Positions 53,371 to 61,931 of a stretch of DNA of 64,000 nt are shown in pieces. A program made the translations under genes and the position numbers. Under the pieces are notes generated by a model. It did not search any database. It worked only from the letters and a program-made list of their open reading frames with translations, and was not told the origin of the DNA. Source of the DNA: Arthrobacter sp. ISL-85 (GTDB lineage: Bacteria; Actinomycetota; Actinomycetes; Actinomycetales; Micrococcaceae); contig NZ_JAGGPQ010000005.1 in the NCBI RefSeq assembly GCF_018613675.1, positions 186,001 through 250,000 on the forward strand, given 5' to 3'. The stretch's first letter is position 1; every line of letters starts with the position of its first letter.

Positions 53371-56300
53371 GTGACAACTCTGCTGGGGAAGCTTGGGCTG
53401 AAGAAGCGACATAGGAAACTCGCCTCGGGTACGGCGTTTGGTGCTGTGGTGGCGGTGGTGGTGACGGGTGCTGTGTTGTATCCGGGGTTTAAGACCACCG
53501 AGGTGGAGTTGAATGACGGCGGTGTCTGGGTGGTGTCGAAGTCGAAGAATGCTGTGGGGCGGTTGAATTATCCGTCGCGGGTGTTGGATGGGGCGGTGAC
53601 GCCGGCGTCGGCGACGTTTGATGTGTTGCAGCATGCCGGTGAGGTGTTTGTTGATGATGAGACTGGTTCGACGTTGAACCAGGTGTCGCCGGCGAATATG
53701 CGCCTTGGCGGGGATAAGCAGTTGCCGGGGGCGGCTGATGTGAGTTTCGGGGCCCGGACGATTTCGGTGACGGATGCTGCTTCGGGGAAGGTGTGGGCGG
53801 TGTCGCCGTCCACGGTCAATGGCTTCGACAAGGAAGCCTCGGAGCCGGTGTTGGTGGGTTCGGCGGGCATTGTCTCTGTGGTGGGTTCTGATGACCGGAT
53901 TTATTCGGCGGATCCGAAGACCGGGGCGGTGACGGTGACGGGGGTTGATGCCAATGGGGAGAAGACGTCGTCGGAATCCAGCATTTGGGATGGGCTTAAG
54001 GGTGCCGGGGATTTGCAGTTGACGGTGGTGGGGGACCGGCCGGTGGTGTTGGATGCTGCGGCGGGGAACCTGTTTTTGCCTGGTGGTAAGCGGTTGGCGT
54101 TGGAGAACGCGCGGGATGCGAAGTTGCAGCAGGCCGGGCCGGGCGGTGATGTTGTTGCGGTGGCGACGCGGAAGGCGTTGGTGGAGCAGCCGCTGGATGG
54201 TGGGACGGCCAGGACGGTGGCGTTTGATGGTGAGGGTGTGCCTGCTGCTCCGGTGCAGTTGGGTGGGTGTGTGCATGCGGCGTGGTCGGGTGCGAATAAG
54301 TATGTCCGCGATTGTGTCAATGATGGGGACGATAAGAAGGCGGACGTGCCCAAGGCGAGTGCGTCGCCGTCGTATGTTTTCCGGGTGAACCGGGACCTGG
54401 TGGTCCTCAACGATGTGAACTCGGGCAACGTGTGGTTGGTGAACCAGAACATGCAACTGGTCAACAACTGGGACGACGTCATCCCACCCAAGAACCAATC
54501 CGATGACCAGGACCAGGAGTCCGCGGACAATAACACCGTCAACGTCCTGCCGGACCGCACCAAACCGAACCGTCCGCCGGAAACCAAGCCCGACGCCGTC
54601 GGCGTCCGCCCGGGCCGTACCACCGTCCTCAGCGTGCTGGATAACGACTCCGACCCCGACGGCGACGTGCTCACGGCAGCCGTGGGGGACGCCGGGCCCA
54701 AAGCGGGAACGCTGGAAAGCATCTACGGCGGCACCGCCTTCCAGATCACCGTCCCCGCAGACGCCAAGCCGGGCACGGAGACGTTCAACTACAGCGCCTC
54801 GGACGGCCGCGGCCTGTCCGCAACTGGCCAGGTCACGCTCAGCGTGGTGGGACCGGACGAAAACAAGCCGCCCAAGTTCAAGCGCGGCGAGGACACCACC
54901 ATGCTGGTGGAACAGGGCAAGACCGTCAGCCAGAACATCCTCACCGACTGGCTCGATCCCGACGGCGACGACCTGGTCCTGCTGGACGCGAAGGCTGACA
55001 ACGACCAGGACCAGGTCAAGGTCCGGCGCGACGGGCTGCTGACCTTCCAGGATTCCGGCGCCACCGCCGGGAAGAAGAATGTCCAGGTGACCATCTGGGA
55101 CGGCCGTGCCACCGTCACGGGCAAGGTTGTGGTCAACGTCAAGCCGCCCGGTGCACTGGCGCCCGTGGTCAATGCCGACCACGTTACGGCTGTGGTGGGC
55201 CAGGACCTGGTCATCTCCCCATTGAAGAACGACGTCGACCCCAACGGTGGTGCCCTCCGGCTGGCACAGGTGGAGGCCAACGGTCCCGCCGAACTTGGGC
55301 CCGTCACCGACGGCGGCACCTTCACCTTCCGCAGCAGCACCCCCGGCCCGGTCTACCTCACCTACATCGCCAGCAACGGACCGCAAAGCAGCCAGGGCCT
55401 CATCCGGGTGGACGTGGAATCCGGCAACGACGGCGGTGATCCCGTGGCAGTCCATGACGTCGCCCTGATGCCCACCGGCGGAAGCGTGCTGCTGGACCCA
55501 CTGGCCAACGACTCCGACCCCTCCGGCGGTGTCCTGGTGCTGCAGTCCGTGAAACTTCCGGACAACGCCACGGTATCCGTCAGCGTCATCAACCACAGCG
55601 TCCTGCGGATCACGGACATCCTGGGGACCAAGGATCCCATCCTGTTCGAATACACCATGTCCAACGGAAAGAAGTCGGCCACCGGCAGCGTTTCCGTGGT
55701 GCCCGTCCCGGCGCCTGCCGTCGTGGAAGCCCCGCAGCCCAAACCGGACGAAGTGAATGTCCGCGTCAATGACGTGGTCACCATTCCCGTCCTGGACAAC
55801 GACACCCACCCGCAGGGGCAGGAGCTGACCGTGGACCCCGTCCTGCCGCAGTCCGTTGATCCCGCCGACGGCAAGAGCTTCGTCTCCGAGAACACACTTC
55901 GATTCATCGCCGGAAGCCAGCCCAAGACCGTCCGCGCCATCTACAACGCCGTCGATCCGCAAGGCCAGAAGAGCGCCGCCGCCGTGACCATCCACATCCT
56001 TCCGCTGGAGGGCGCCGAGAACTCCCGGCCGCAGCCGCGCAACCTGACCGCGCGCGTCGTGGCGGCGGGCACCGTCCGGATCCCGGTGCCCTTGGACGGC
56101 ATCGATCCCGACGGTGACTCCGTGCAGCTGACCGGCATCGACAGCACACCTGCCATGGGAACCGCCACGGTGGGCAGCAACTTCATCGACTTCACCGCGG
56201 CCGGGGACGGCGCCGGTACCGACACCTTCCGCTACAAAGTGGTGGACCGCCAAGGCGCCGTCAACACGGGCACCGTGACGGTGGGCATCGCGCCCCGTGG

Positions 56301-59300
56301 TGAGACGAACCAGAAGCCCACCCCGGTGGACGACGAGGTCCGCGTGCGTCCGGGCCGGCAGATCGCCGTCGACGCGACCGCTAACGACACCGATCCCGAC
56401 GGGGACCGCATCCGGATCCTGACCGACGGAATCGAGGCAGACCCCGCGCTGCAGGCCACCGTCAGCAAGAACAGCGGCCGCATCATCCTGCTGGCCCCGA
56501 ACGAGGCCGGAACCGTCAACGTCCGCTACACCATCGCCGACGACCGGGACGCGACGGCCCAGGCCACCATCCGCCTGGTGGTTGACAACGACGTGCCGCT
56601 GAAGGCGCCGATCGCACGCGACGACAGGGTGACGTCCGCCCAGGCCATGGGCAAGACCGCCGTGGACGTTCCCGTCCTCAAGAACGACGAGGACCCCGAC
56701 GGTGTGGGCGAGAACCTGAAGATCAGCACGGAATCCACCACGGCCCGCCCCGGCAGCAACGGCAACGTGCTGGTGGACCTCACCGCGCAGCCTCAGCTCA
56801 TCCCGTACACCGTGGAGGACGTGGACGGCCAGCAGTCCACCGCCATCATCTGGGTACCGGGGCTGGGCCAGCAGGTTCCCACGCTCGCAAAGGACGAGGT
56901 CCTTGAGGTGAACGCGGGGCAGTCTGTGGACGTCAACCTGAAGGAGTGGGTCAAGGTACGGGAAGGCCGGTCGCCCCGGCTGACCCAGGCGGACCGGATC
57001 AAGCTCATCGGTGCCGGCGGAGCGAACCCTGTCACCAACGACGGGACCGGCCTGAAGTACACGGCTGGCGCCGACTACGTAGGCCCCGGATCGCTGACCT
57101 TCGAGGTGACCGACGGCACCGGACCGGACGATCCTGCCGGCCTGAAGTCAACCCTCAGCATCCGCACCAAGGTCCTCCCGGACCCCAACAAGAACAACCC
57201 GCCCGAACTGCTCGGTGCCAACGTGGATGTTCCCAAGGGCGACTCCGCCGGCACCGACCTTGGCAAGCTCACGTCCGATCCCGACCAGGACGACGTCGAG
57301 AAGATGAAGTACGAGATGGTGGGCGATTCTCCCGGCGGTTTCAATGCACGCATCGAAGGCAGGACGCTGAAGGTTTCGGCGGCAGATTCCACTGCCACCG
57401 GAACCCGTGCGGCGGTGCAGGTCAAGGCAACTGATCCGCGCGGACTTGAAGCCACGGCCACCTACCAGCTGTCCGTGACCGCCTCCAACCGGCCCAAGCC
57501 GGTTGCCAATGACGACGTTGAACCCAACGCCGCTGCCGGTAAGCCGGTCACCGTGAACGTCCTGGCCAACGACGCCAACCCGTTCCCGGAAACACCGCTG
57601 AAGATCATCGCCGCCAACACGGAAACGGGCAGCGGCAATGTGGGCGTCAATGGTGACTCGGTGACCGTCACACCGGCACCTGGTTTCACCGGAACCGTGG
57701 TGGTGGCCTACACCGTGGAGGACAAGACGCAGGACAACTCCAGGCATGCCACCGCGCGGGTCCGGCTCACCGTCAAGGACAAGCCTGCGTCCCCGACTAC
57801 GCCGCAGGCGCAGAGCGTGGGCGACCAAACGGCGTTGCTTAGCTGGTCTGCGCCAGCCGACAAAGGCTCAGCCATCACCAAGTACACCGTCTATGGGGAG
57901 GGCGGTTTCCGGCAGGACTGCCCGGCCAACACCTGCACCCTGAACGGGCTGACCAACAACACCACGTACCACTTCCAGGTGACGGCCACCAACGAATTCG
58001 GTGAGTCCGAGCGGTCACCGGCGTCCGCCGATGTCCGCCCGGACGTCAAGCCGGATACTCCGCTGGCGCCGTCGCTGAAATTCGGCGACAGGCAACTGGC
58101 GGTGAACTGGACCGCTCCGGCCAGCAAAGGCTCCCCGGTCAAGTCCTATGACCTGGAAATCTCACCGGCACCCGCCGGCCAGAACGCCCAGATCCAGGGC
58201 CTGACATCCGTCAACTATGTGTGGAAGGGCCTGCAGAACGGCGTCTCCTACAAGGTCCGCGTCCTGGCCCGTAATGACGCCCAAGACCCCTCCGAGTGGA
58301 GTCCTTATTCGGCCGCCGAGGTGCCGGCCGGGGTTCCCGCCACACCTGCCGCGCCGAGCGTGTCGCAAGCAACGCCGGTGGGTTCGCAGAGCCAGCTGCG
58401 CGTTGTGTGGACGGCACCCAACAACAACGGTGACGCTGTTTCGTCCTACACGCTGACCACCCTCCGCGGCGGTGCTGCCGTTTCCACCCAGCAGGTAGCG
58501 GGGACGTCGCAGAACGTTACGGTGGACAACTCCGAGTCCAGCTATACGTTCACAGTGTCGGCCACGAACAAGGCTGGGACCAGCGCCACCAGCGCGCCGT
58601 CATCAGCCACGCGTGCCGTGGGTAAGCCCGGAACAGTGGGAGCGCCAACGGCCGCCCTGGTAGACACCAACGCCAACGGCGGCAAGATCGACGTGCGGTT
58701 CCCGGTCTTGACGGACGCCCAACGGAACGGCTCAGCGCCCAGCGAAATCACCTACCGGTACAGCCTCACCTCAGGCGACGGCTCGGGCAGCATTGCCGCC
58801 GGGGGAGGCGCGGTTGCCGCGCCCAACGGAACCCAGACAGCGGTGGTGGTGTGGGCAGTGTCGTCCCGCAGTACAACGGCCGGCGACGCAAGCGCACCGT
58901 CCAACGCCGTGAACCCTTACGGCGTTGCTTTTGCCCCGACCGTCAACGGCAGCAGCAGCAGCGGTGTTGGCGACAAGACGGTGTCGTGGACGTGGAACCA
59001 GCCCAGCGGCAACGGCCGGGCAGTGACGGGTTACCAGTACAGCCTGGACAACGGCCCCTGGCAGGACACCCAGCAGCGGAGCTTCTCCAAGAGTGTGGGC
59101 TATAGCGAGACCCACAAGCTTGAGGTACGTGCCATCAGCGCGGGGCAGCCTGGGCGGATTGGCAGCGACACGTCCCGCAGCGGGGCGGAACCGCCGCCTC
59201 CGGTGCCCACGTCCTGGAGCATTACCGCGACCCCGGTTCGAAGCTGCACGGAGCCCGGCTACGGCACGGACAGTTTCCGCGCCGGCAACCCGTCTGACTG

Positions 59301-59493
59301 TGTGGGCGGTGGCAAATGGATGCCGGCCAACCAGCCCGCCAATTCGGACTTCTACGTGGTCTGGTACAAGACGAACGAGAACCCGTCAGGCATTTGGTAC
59401 CACCTCACCAGTGGTGCTGCGGCCGGGAACTACGTTCGCAGCGACACGACGAACCATTCCGGGAACCCGCCCGCCGGGATGCCCAAGCACTAG
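53371..59493 (+). CDS. Giant membrane-anchored Ig-like/fibronectin type III repeat protein
   Basis: A 2040-residue surface protein. A basic N-terminus and one hydrophobic anchor (about residues 22-45) precede a ~300-residue beta-rich region with WVVSKSKNAVGRLNYP and repeated WAVSP/FLPGGK-like blades (beta-propeller-like). About ten Big_9/cadherin-like repeats follow, each with a VxxG...VLxNDxDPDGD core, for example VRPGRTTVLSVLDNDSDPDG and VRVNDVVTIPVLDNDTHP; the DxDxD loops could bind calcium. Three to four FN3 domains and a C-terminal domain with two cysteines close it. The start is GTG 53371 with GGGGGAAAAG upstream. It is first in a cluster with MoxR, DUF58 and TgpA-like genes. Codon style changes near 54400. 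Confidence 0.88.
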   Translation: MTTLLGKLGLKKRHRKLASGTAFGAVVAVVVTGAVLYPGFKTTEVELNDGGVWVVSKSKNAVGRLNYPSRVLDGAVTPASATFDVLQHAGEVFVDDETGSTLNQVSPANMRLGGDKQLPGAADVSFGARTISVTDAASGKVWAVSPSTVNGFDKEASEPVLVGSAGIVSVVGSDDRIYSADPKTGAVTVTGVDANGEKTSSESSIWDGLKGAGDLQLTVVGDRPVVLDAAAGNLFLPGGKRLALENARDAKLQQAGPGGDVVAVATRKALVEQPLDGGTARTVAFDGEGVPAAPVQLGGCVHAAWSGANKYVRDCVNDGDDKKADVPKASASPSYVFRVNRDLVVLNDVNSGNVWLVNQNMQLVNNWDDVIPPKNQSDDQDQESADNNTVNVLPDRTKPNRPPETKPDAVGVRPGRTTVLSVLDNDSDPDGDVLTAAVGDAGPKAGTLESIYGGTAFQITVPADAKPGTETFNYSASDGRGLSATGQVTLSVVGPDENKPPKFKRGEDTTMLVEQGKTVSQNILTDWLDPDGDDLVLLDAKADNDQDQVKVRRDGLLTFQDSGATAGKKNVQVTIWDGRATVTGKVVVNVKPPGALAPVVNADHVTAVVGQDLVISPLKNDVDPNGGALRLAQVEANGPAELGPVTDGGTFTFRSSTPGPVYLTYIASNGPQSSQGLIRVDVESGNDGGDPVAVHDVALMPTGGSVLLDPLANDSDPSGGVLVLQSVKLPDNATVSVSVINHSVLRITDILGTKDPILFEYTMSNGKKSATGSVSVVPVPAPAVVEAPQPKPDEVNVRVNDVVTIPVLDNDTHPQGQELTVDPVLPQSVDPADGKSFVSENTLRFIAGSQPKTVRAIYNAVDPQGQKSAAAVTIHILPLEGAENSRPQPRNLTARVVAAGTVRIPVPLDGIDPDGDSVQLTGIDSTPAMGTATVGSNFIDFTAAGDGAGTDTFRYKVVDRQGAVNTGTVTVGIAPRGETNQKPTPVDDEVRVRPGRQIAVDATANDTDPDGDRIRILTDGIEADPALQATVSKNSGRIILLAPNEAGTVNVRYTIADDRDATAQATIRLVVDNDVPLKAPIARDDRVTSAQAMGKTAVDVPVLKNDEDPDGVGENLKISTESTTARPGSNGNVLVDLTAQPQLIPYTVEDVDGQQSTAIIWVPGLGQQVPTLAKDEVLEVNAGQSVDVNLKEWVKVREGRSPRLTQADRIKLIGAGGANPVTNDGTGLKYTAGADYVGPGSLTFEVTDGTGPDDPAGLKSTLSIRTKVLPDPNKNNPPELLGANVDVPKGDSAGTDLGKLTSDPDQDDVEKMKYEMVGDSPGGFNARIEGRTLKVSAADSTATGTRAAVQVKATDPRGLEATATYQLSVTASNRPKPVANDDVEPNAAAGKPVTVNVLANDANPFPETPLKIIAANTETGSGNVGVNGDSVTVTPAPGFTGTVVVAYTVEDKTQDNSRHATARVRLTVKDKPASPTTPQAQSVGDQTALLSWSAPADKGSAITKYTVYGEGGFRQDCPANTCTLNGLTNNTTYHFQVTATNEFGESERSPASADVRPDVKPDTPLAPSLKFGDRQLAVNWTAPASKGSPVKSYDLEISPAPAGQNAQIQGLTSVNYVWKGLQNGVSYKVRVLARNDAQDPSEWSPYSAAEVPAGVPATPAAPSVSQATPVGSQSQLRVVWTAPNNNGDAVSSYTLTTLRGGAAVSTQQVAGTSQNVTVDNSESSYTFTVSATNKAGTSATSAPSSATRAVGKPGTVGAPTAALVDTNANGGKIDVRFPVLTDAQRNGSAPSEITYRYSLTSGDGSGSIAAGGGAVAAPNGTQTAVVVWAVSSRSTTAGDASAPSNAVNPYGVAFAPTVNGSSSSGVGDKTVSWTWNQPSGNGRAVTGYQYSLDNGPWQDTQQRSFSKSVGYSETHKLEVRAISAGQPGRIGSDTSRSGAEPPPPVPTSWSITATPVRSCTEPGYGTDSFRAGNPSDCVGGGKWMPANQPANSDFYVVWYKTNENPSGIWYHLTSGAAAGNYVRSDTTNHSGNPPAGMPKH

Positions 59494-59545
59494 ATAACCC
59501 GGGCACCGTCCGGACATGCTCCACTACCTCGAAAAGGACACTTTC

Positions 59546-60517
59546 ATGACCATGACCATTGAGCAGGCCGAATGGTTTGCCGGTACGTTCGAAAAGCTGG
59601 TTGCCAATGTGGGGCAGGCGGTGCTGGGCAAGGAACACGTCATCCGGCTGACCTTCACCGCCATGCTGGCCGAGGGGCACGTCCTGTTCGAGGACGCCCC
59701 CGGCACGGGCAAGACCTCCCTGGCCCGGGCGCTTGCCGCCACCGTGCAGGGCTCCAACAACCGCATCCAGTTCACCCCGGACCTGCTGCCCTCCGACGTG
59801 ACCGGTGTGACCATCTACGACCAGAAGACGCAGAAGTTCGAGTTCCACAAGGGCCCGATCTTCAACAACATCGTCCTGGCCGACGAAATAAACCGCGCCT
59901 CGCCCAAAACCCAGTCAGCGCTGCTGGAGGTCATGGAGGAATCCCGCGTGACTGTGGACGGCGTCACTTACTCCGCGGGCCGGCCGTTCATGGTGATGGC
60001 CACGCAGAACCCGATTGAGCAGGCAGGCACCTACCGCCTGCCTGAGGCGCAGCTGGACCGCTTCCTGATCAAGACCTCCATCGGGTATCCGGACCACGCG
60101 TCCACGGTCCGGCTCCTCGGTGGCAGCAATTTGAAGGACCGCTCCCAGGAACTGTCCGCCGTCATTACCACCCAGGCGGTGGCGGACATGGCTGACCTCG
60201 CGGCAACAGCCCACGTGGACACCGCCGTACTGGAATACATCTCCAGGCTGTGCGAGGAGACCCGCAACGCCCCGGAGACCCGGCTGGGCGTTTCGGTGCG
60301 TGGTGCGCTGGCCATGGTGCGGGCGGCCAAGGTCTGGGCTGCCTCGCAGGGCCGGAACTTCGTCCTGCCGGATGACATCAAGGAACTGGCCCCCGTGGTG
60401 TGGACGCACCGGTTCGTGATGGACCCCGAAGCAGAGTTCTCCGGCGCCACCCCGGAGGCTGTGCTGACCAGGATCCTGGCGGACGTCGCCGCCCCGCAAC
60501 AGCGCACCAACGCCTGA
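59546..60517 (+). CDS. MoxR-family AAA+ ATPase
   Basis: A 323-residue chaperone-like ATPase. Walker A EDAPGTGKTSLARALA, Walker B with sensor region VLADEINRASPKTQSALLEV, sensor 1 VMATQNPIEQAGTY, and the arginine-finger helix LPEAQLDRFLIK. MoxR proteins act with DUF58/VWA partners; a DUF58 gene follows after 70 nt. ATG 59546 has AAAAGGA 7 nt upstream; an in-frame ATG at 59552 is also possible and the open frame from 59516 has no ribosome site. Confidence 0.94.
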   Translation: MTMTIEQAEWFAGTFEKLVANVGQAVLGKEHVIRLTFTAMLAEGHVLFEDAPGTGKTSLARALAATVQGSNNRIQFTPDLLPSDVTGVTIYDQKTQKFEFHKGPIFNNIVLADEINRASPKTQSALLEVMEESRVTVDGVTYSAGRPFMVMATQNPIEQAGTYRLPEAQLDRFLIKTSIGYPDHASTVRLLGGSNLKDRSQELSAVITTQAVADMADLAATAHVDTAVLEYISRLCEETRNAPETRLGVSVRGALAMVRAAKVWAASQGRNFVLPDDIKELAPVVWTHRFVMDPEAEFSGATPEAVLTRILADVAAPQQRTNA

Positions 60518-60587
60518 GCCGCCCGGCTGCAATCGAAAGCCGCAGCACCACCCCTCCATTCCAGCGCAACAACGAAGGCACCCCCCT

Positions 60588-61931
60588 ATGTCCGACGGCA
60601 CGTCCAGCGGCACCCTGTTGACCCGGTTCGCGGAGCGATTCCAGCAGCTCTTCCACCGGAACGGCCGCCCCACCCGGCTGCATCCTGCAGCGGTATGGTC
60701 CGAAGCCAGCAGCACCGCCCTCCAGGCCCTGACACCGGCCTGGCGGGCCGTCCGGGACAACTGGCTGAAATACGTGTGGCCGGTGCTTTCCGTGGTCAGC
60801 GTCCTGGGCTGGTCCGTCCTGGCCGCCGCCGTCCTGCTCTGGATCACGGGGCAGGCATTCGGCTGGCAGGAGGCCACGGCAGCGTCCATTGCCGCGTTCG
60901 CAATGTTCGTGATCGCTATTGCCTTCATCCTGGGCCGGTCCTCGTACGGAGTGGTCCTGGACCTGGCCCGCACCCGGGTGGCGGTGGGGGACAGCGCCGT
61001 CGGAAGCATTGCCGTCTCCAACACCTCGGCCCGGCCCCTGCTGCCGGCCGCGCTGGAACTGCCGGTGGGCAGCACCACCGCCGTCTTCCACCTGCCGCGG
61101 ATGAAACCCGGGCAGGTCCACGAAGACCTGTTCACCATCCCCACCGCCCGGCGCGCCGTCATCGTGGTGGGACCGGTCCGCTCCGTCCGGGCAGACCCGC
61201 TGCACCTGCTGCGCCGCCAGGTCCTCTGGACCGAGCCGGAGGACCTCTTCGTCCACCCCCGCACCGTGGCCCTGGCCGGCTCCGCCGCAGGTTTCATCCG
61301 CGACCTTGAGGGCATGCCCACCACGGACCTCTCCAGCGCCGACGTCTCCTTCCACGCCCTGCGCGACTACGTGCCGGGCGATGACCGCAGGCACATCCAC
61401 TGGAAGACCACGGCCCGCACCAACAAACTCATGGTCCGCCAGTTCGAGGAAACCCGCCGCGCCCACCTCGCCATTTCGCTGTCCATTAACACCGAGGAAT
61501 ACGCCTCTGAAACCGAGTTCGAGATGGCCATCTCGGTGGCCGCCTCCATCGGCCGGCAGGCCATCCGCGAACAGCGTGAACTGGATGTCCTGACTCAAAA
61601 GGGCCCCCTGCGCTGCGAAACCGGCCGCGACATGCTCGATGACATGACCCGGATCGTCGGGGCTCCCATGCGCCGCACCGCCGTCGACCTCGCCCGGACC
61701 CTGGCGGACACCGTCCCCAACGCCTCCGTGGTCTTCTTCGTGGTGGGCAGCAACGTGACGGCGACCCAGCTCCGTACCGCCTCCGCCTCCGTGCCGCCCG
61801 GCGTGCGCAGCCTGGCGGTCAGGGTGGAAGCCGGCGCGGCCCCCACCCGGGCCAACATCGCAGACCTCACTGTCCTGACGCTCGGCGACCTGGCCGACCT
61901 TGCCATCGTGCTGAGAAAGGCGGCCGCATGA
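60588..61931 (+). CDS. DUF58 domain membrane protein
   Basis: A 447-residue protein. A ~55-residue cytoplasmic N-terminus is followed by two adjacent hydrophobic helices (about 60-115), then a beta-rich domain with the family motif YVPGDDRRHIHWKTTAR and KLMVRQFEETRR; a VWA-like fold follows with ISLSINTEEYASETEFEM in the place of the MIDAS DxSxS motif, so metal binding is doubtful. MoxR-DUF58-transglutaminase triplets are a recurrent set. Its stop overlaps the next start as ATGA. Confidence 0.92.
   Translation: MSDGTSSGTLLTRFAERFQQLFHRNGRPTRLHPAAVWSEASSTALQALTPAWRAVRDNWLKYVWPVLSVVSVLGWSVLAAAVLLWITGQAFGWQEATAASIAAFAMFVIAIAFILGRSSYGVVLDLARTRVAVGDSAVGSIAVSNTSARPLLPAALELPVGSTTAVFHLPRMKPGQVHEDLFTIPTARRAVIVVGPVRSVRADPLHLLRRQVLWTEPEDLFVHPRTVALAGSAAGFIRDLEGMPTTDLSSADVSFHALRDYVPGDDRRHIHWKTTARTNKLMVRQFEETRRAHLAISLSINTEEYASETEFEMAISVAASIGRQAIREQRELDVLTQKGPLRCETGRDMLDDMTRIVGAPMRRTAVDLARTLADTVPNASVVFFVVGSNVTATQLRTASASVPPGVRSLAVRVEAGAAPTRANIADLTVLTLGDLADLAIVLRKAAA

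Noticed and set aside
53131..56253. 1040-codon open frame opposite the giant repeat gene
   Set aside because: Basic, repetitive product mirroring the repeat codons; no initiation signal and no fold.
54600..57600. Repeated DNA in the giant gene as a DNA-level tandem repeat
   Set aside because: The similarity is at protein level (VxNDxDPDGD cores spaced about 90-100 residues apart); the nucleotide copies are too diverged to be a DNA repeat array.
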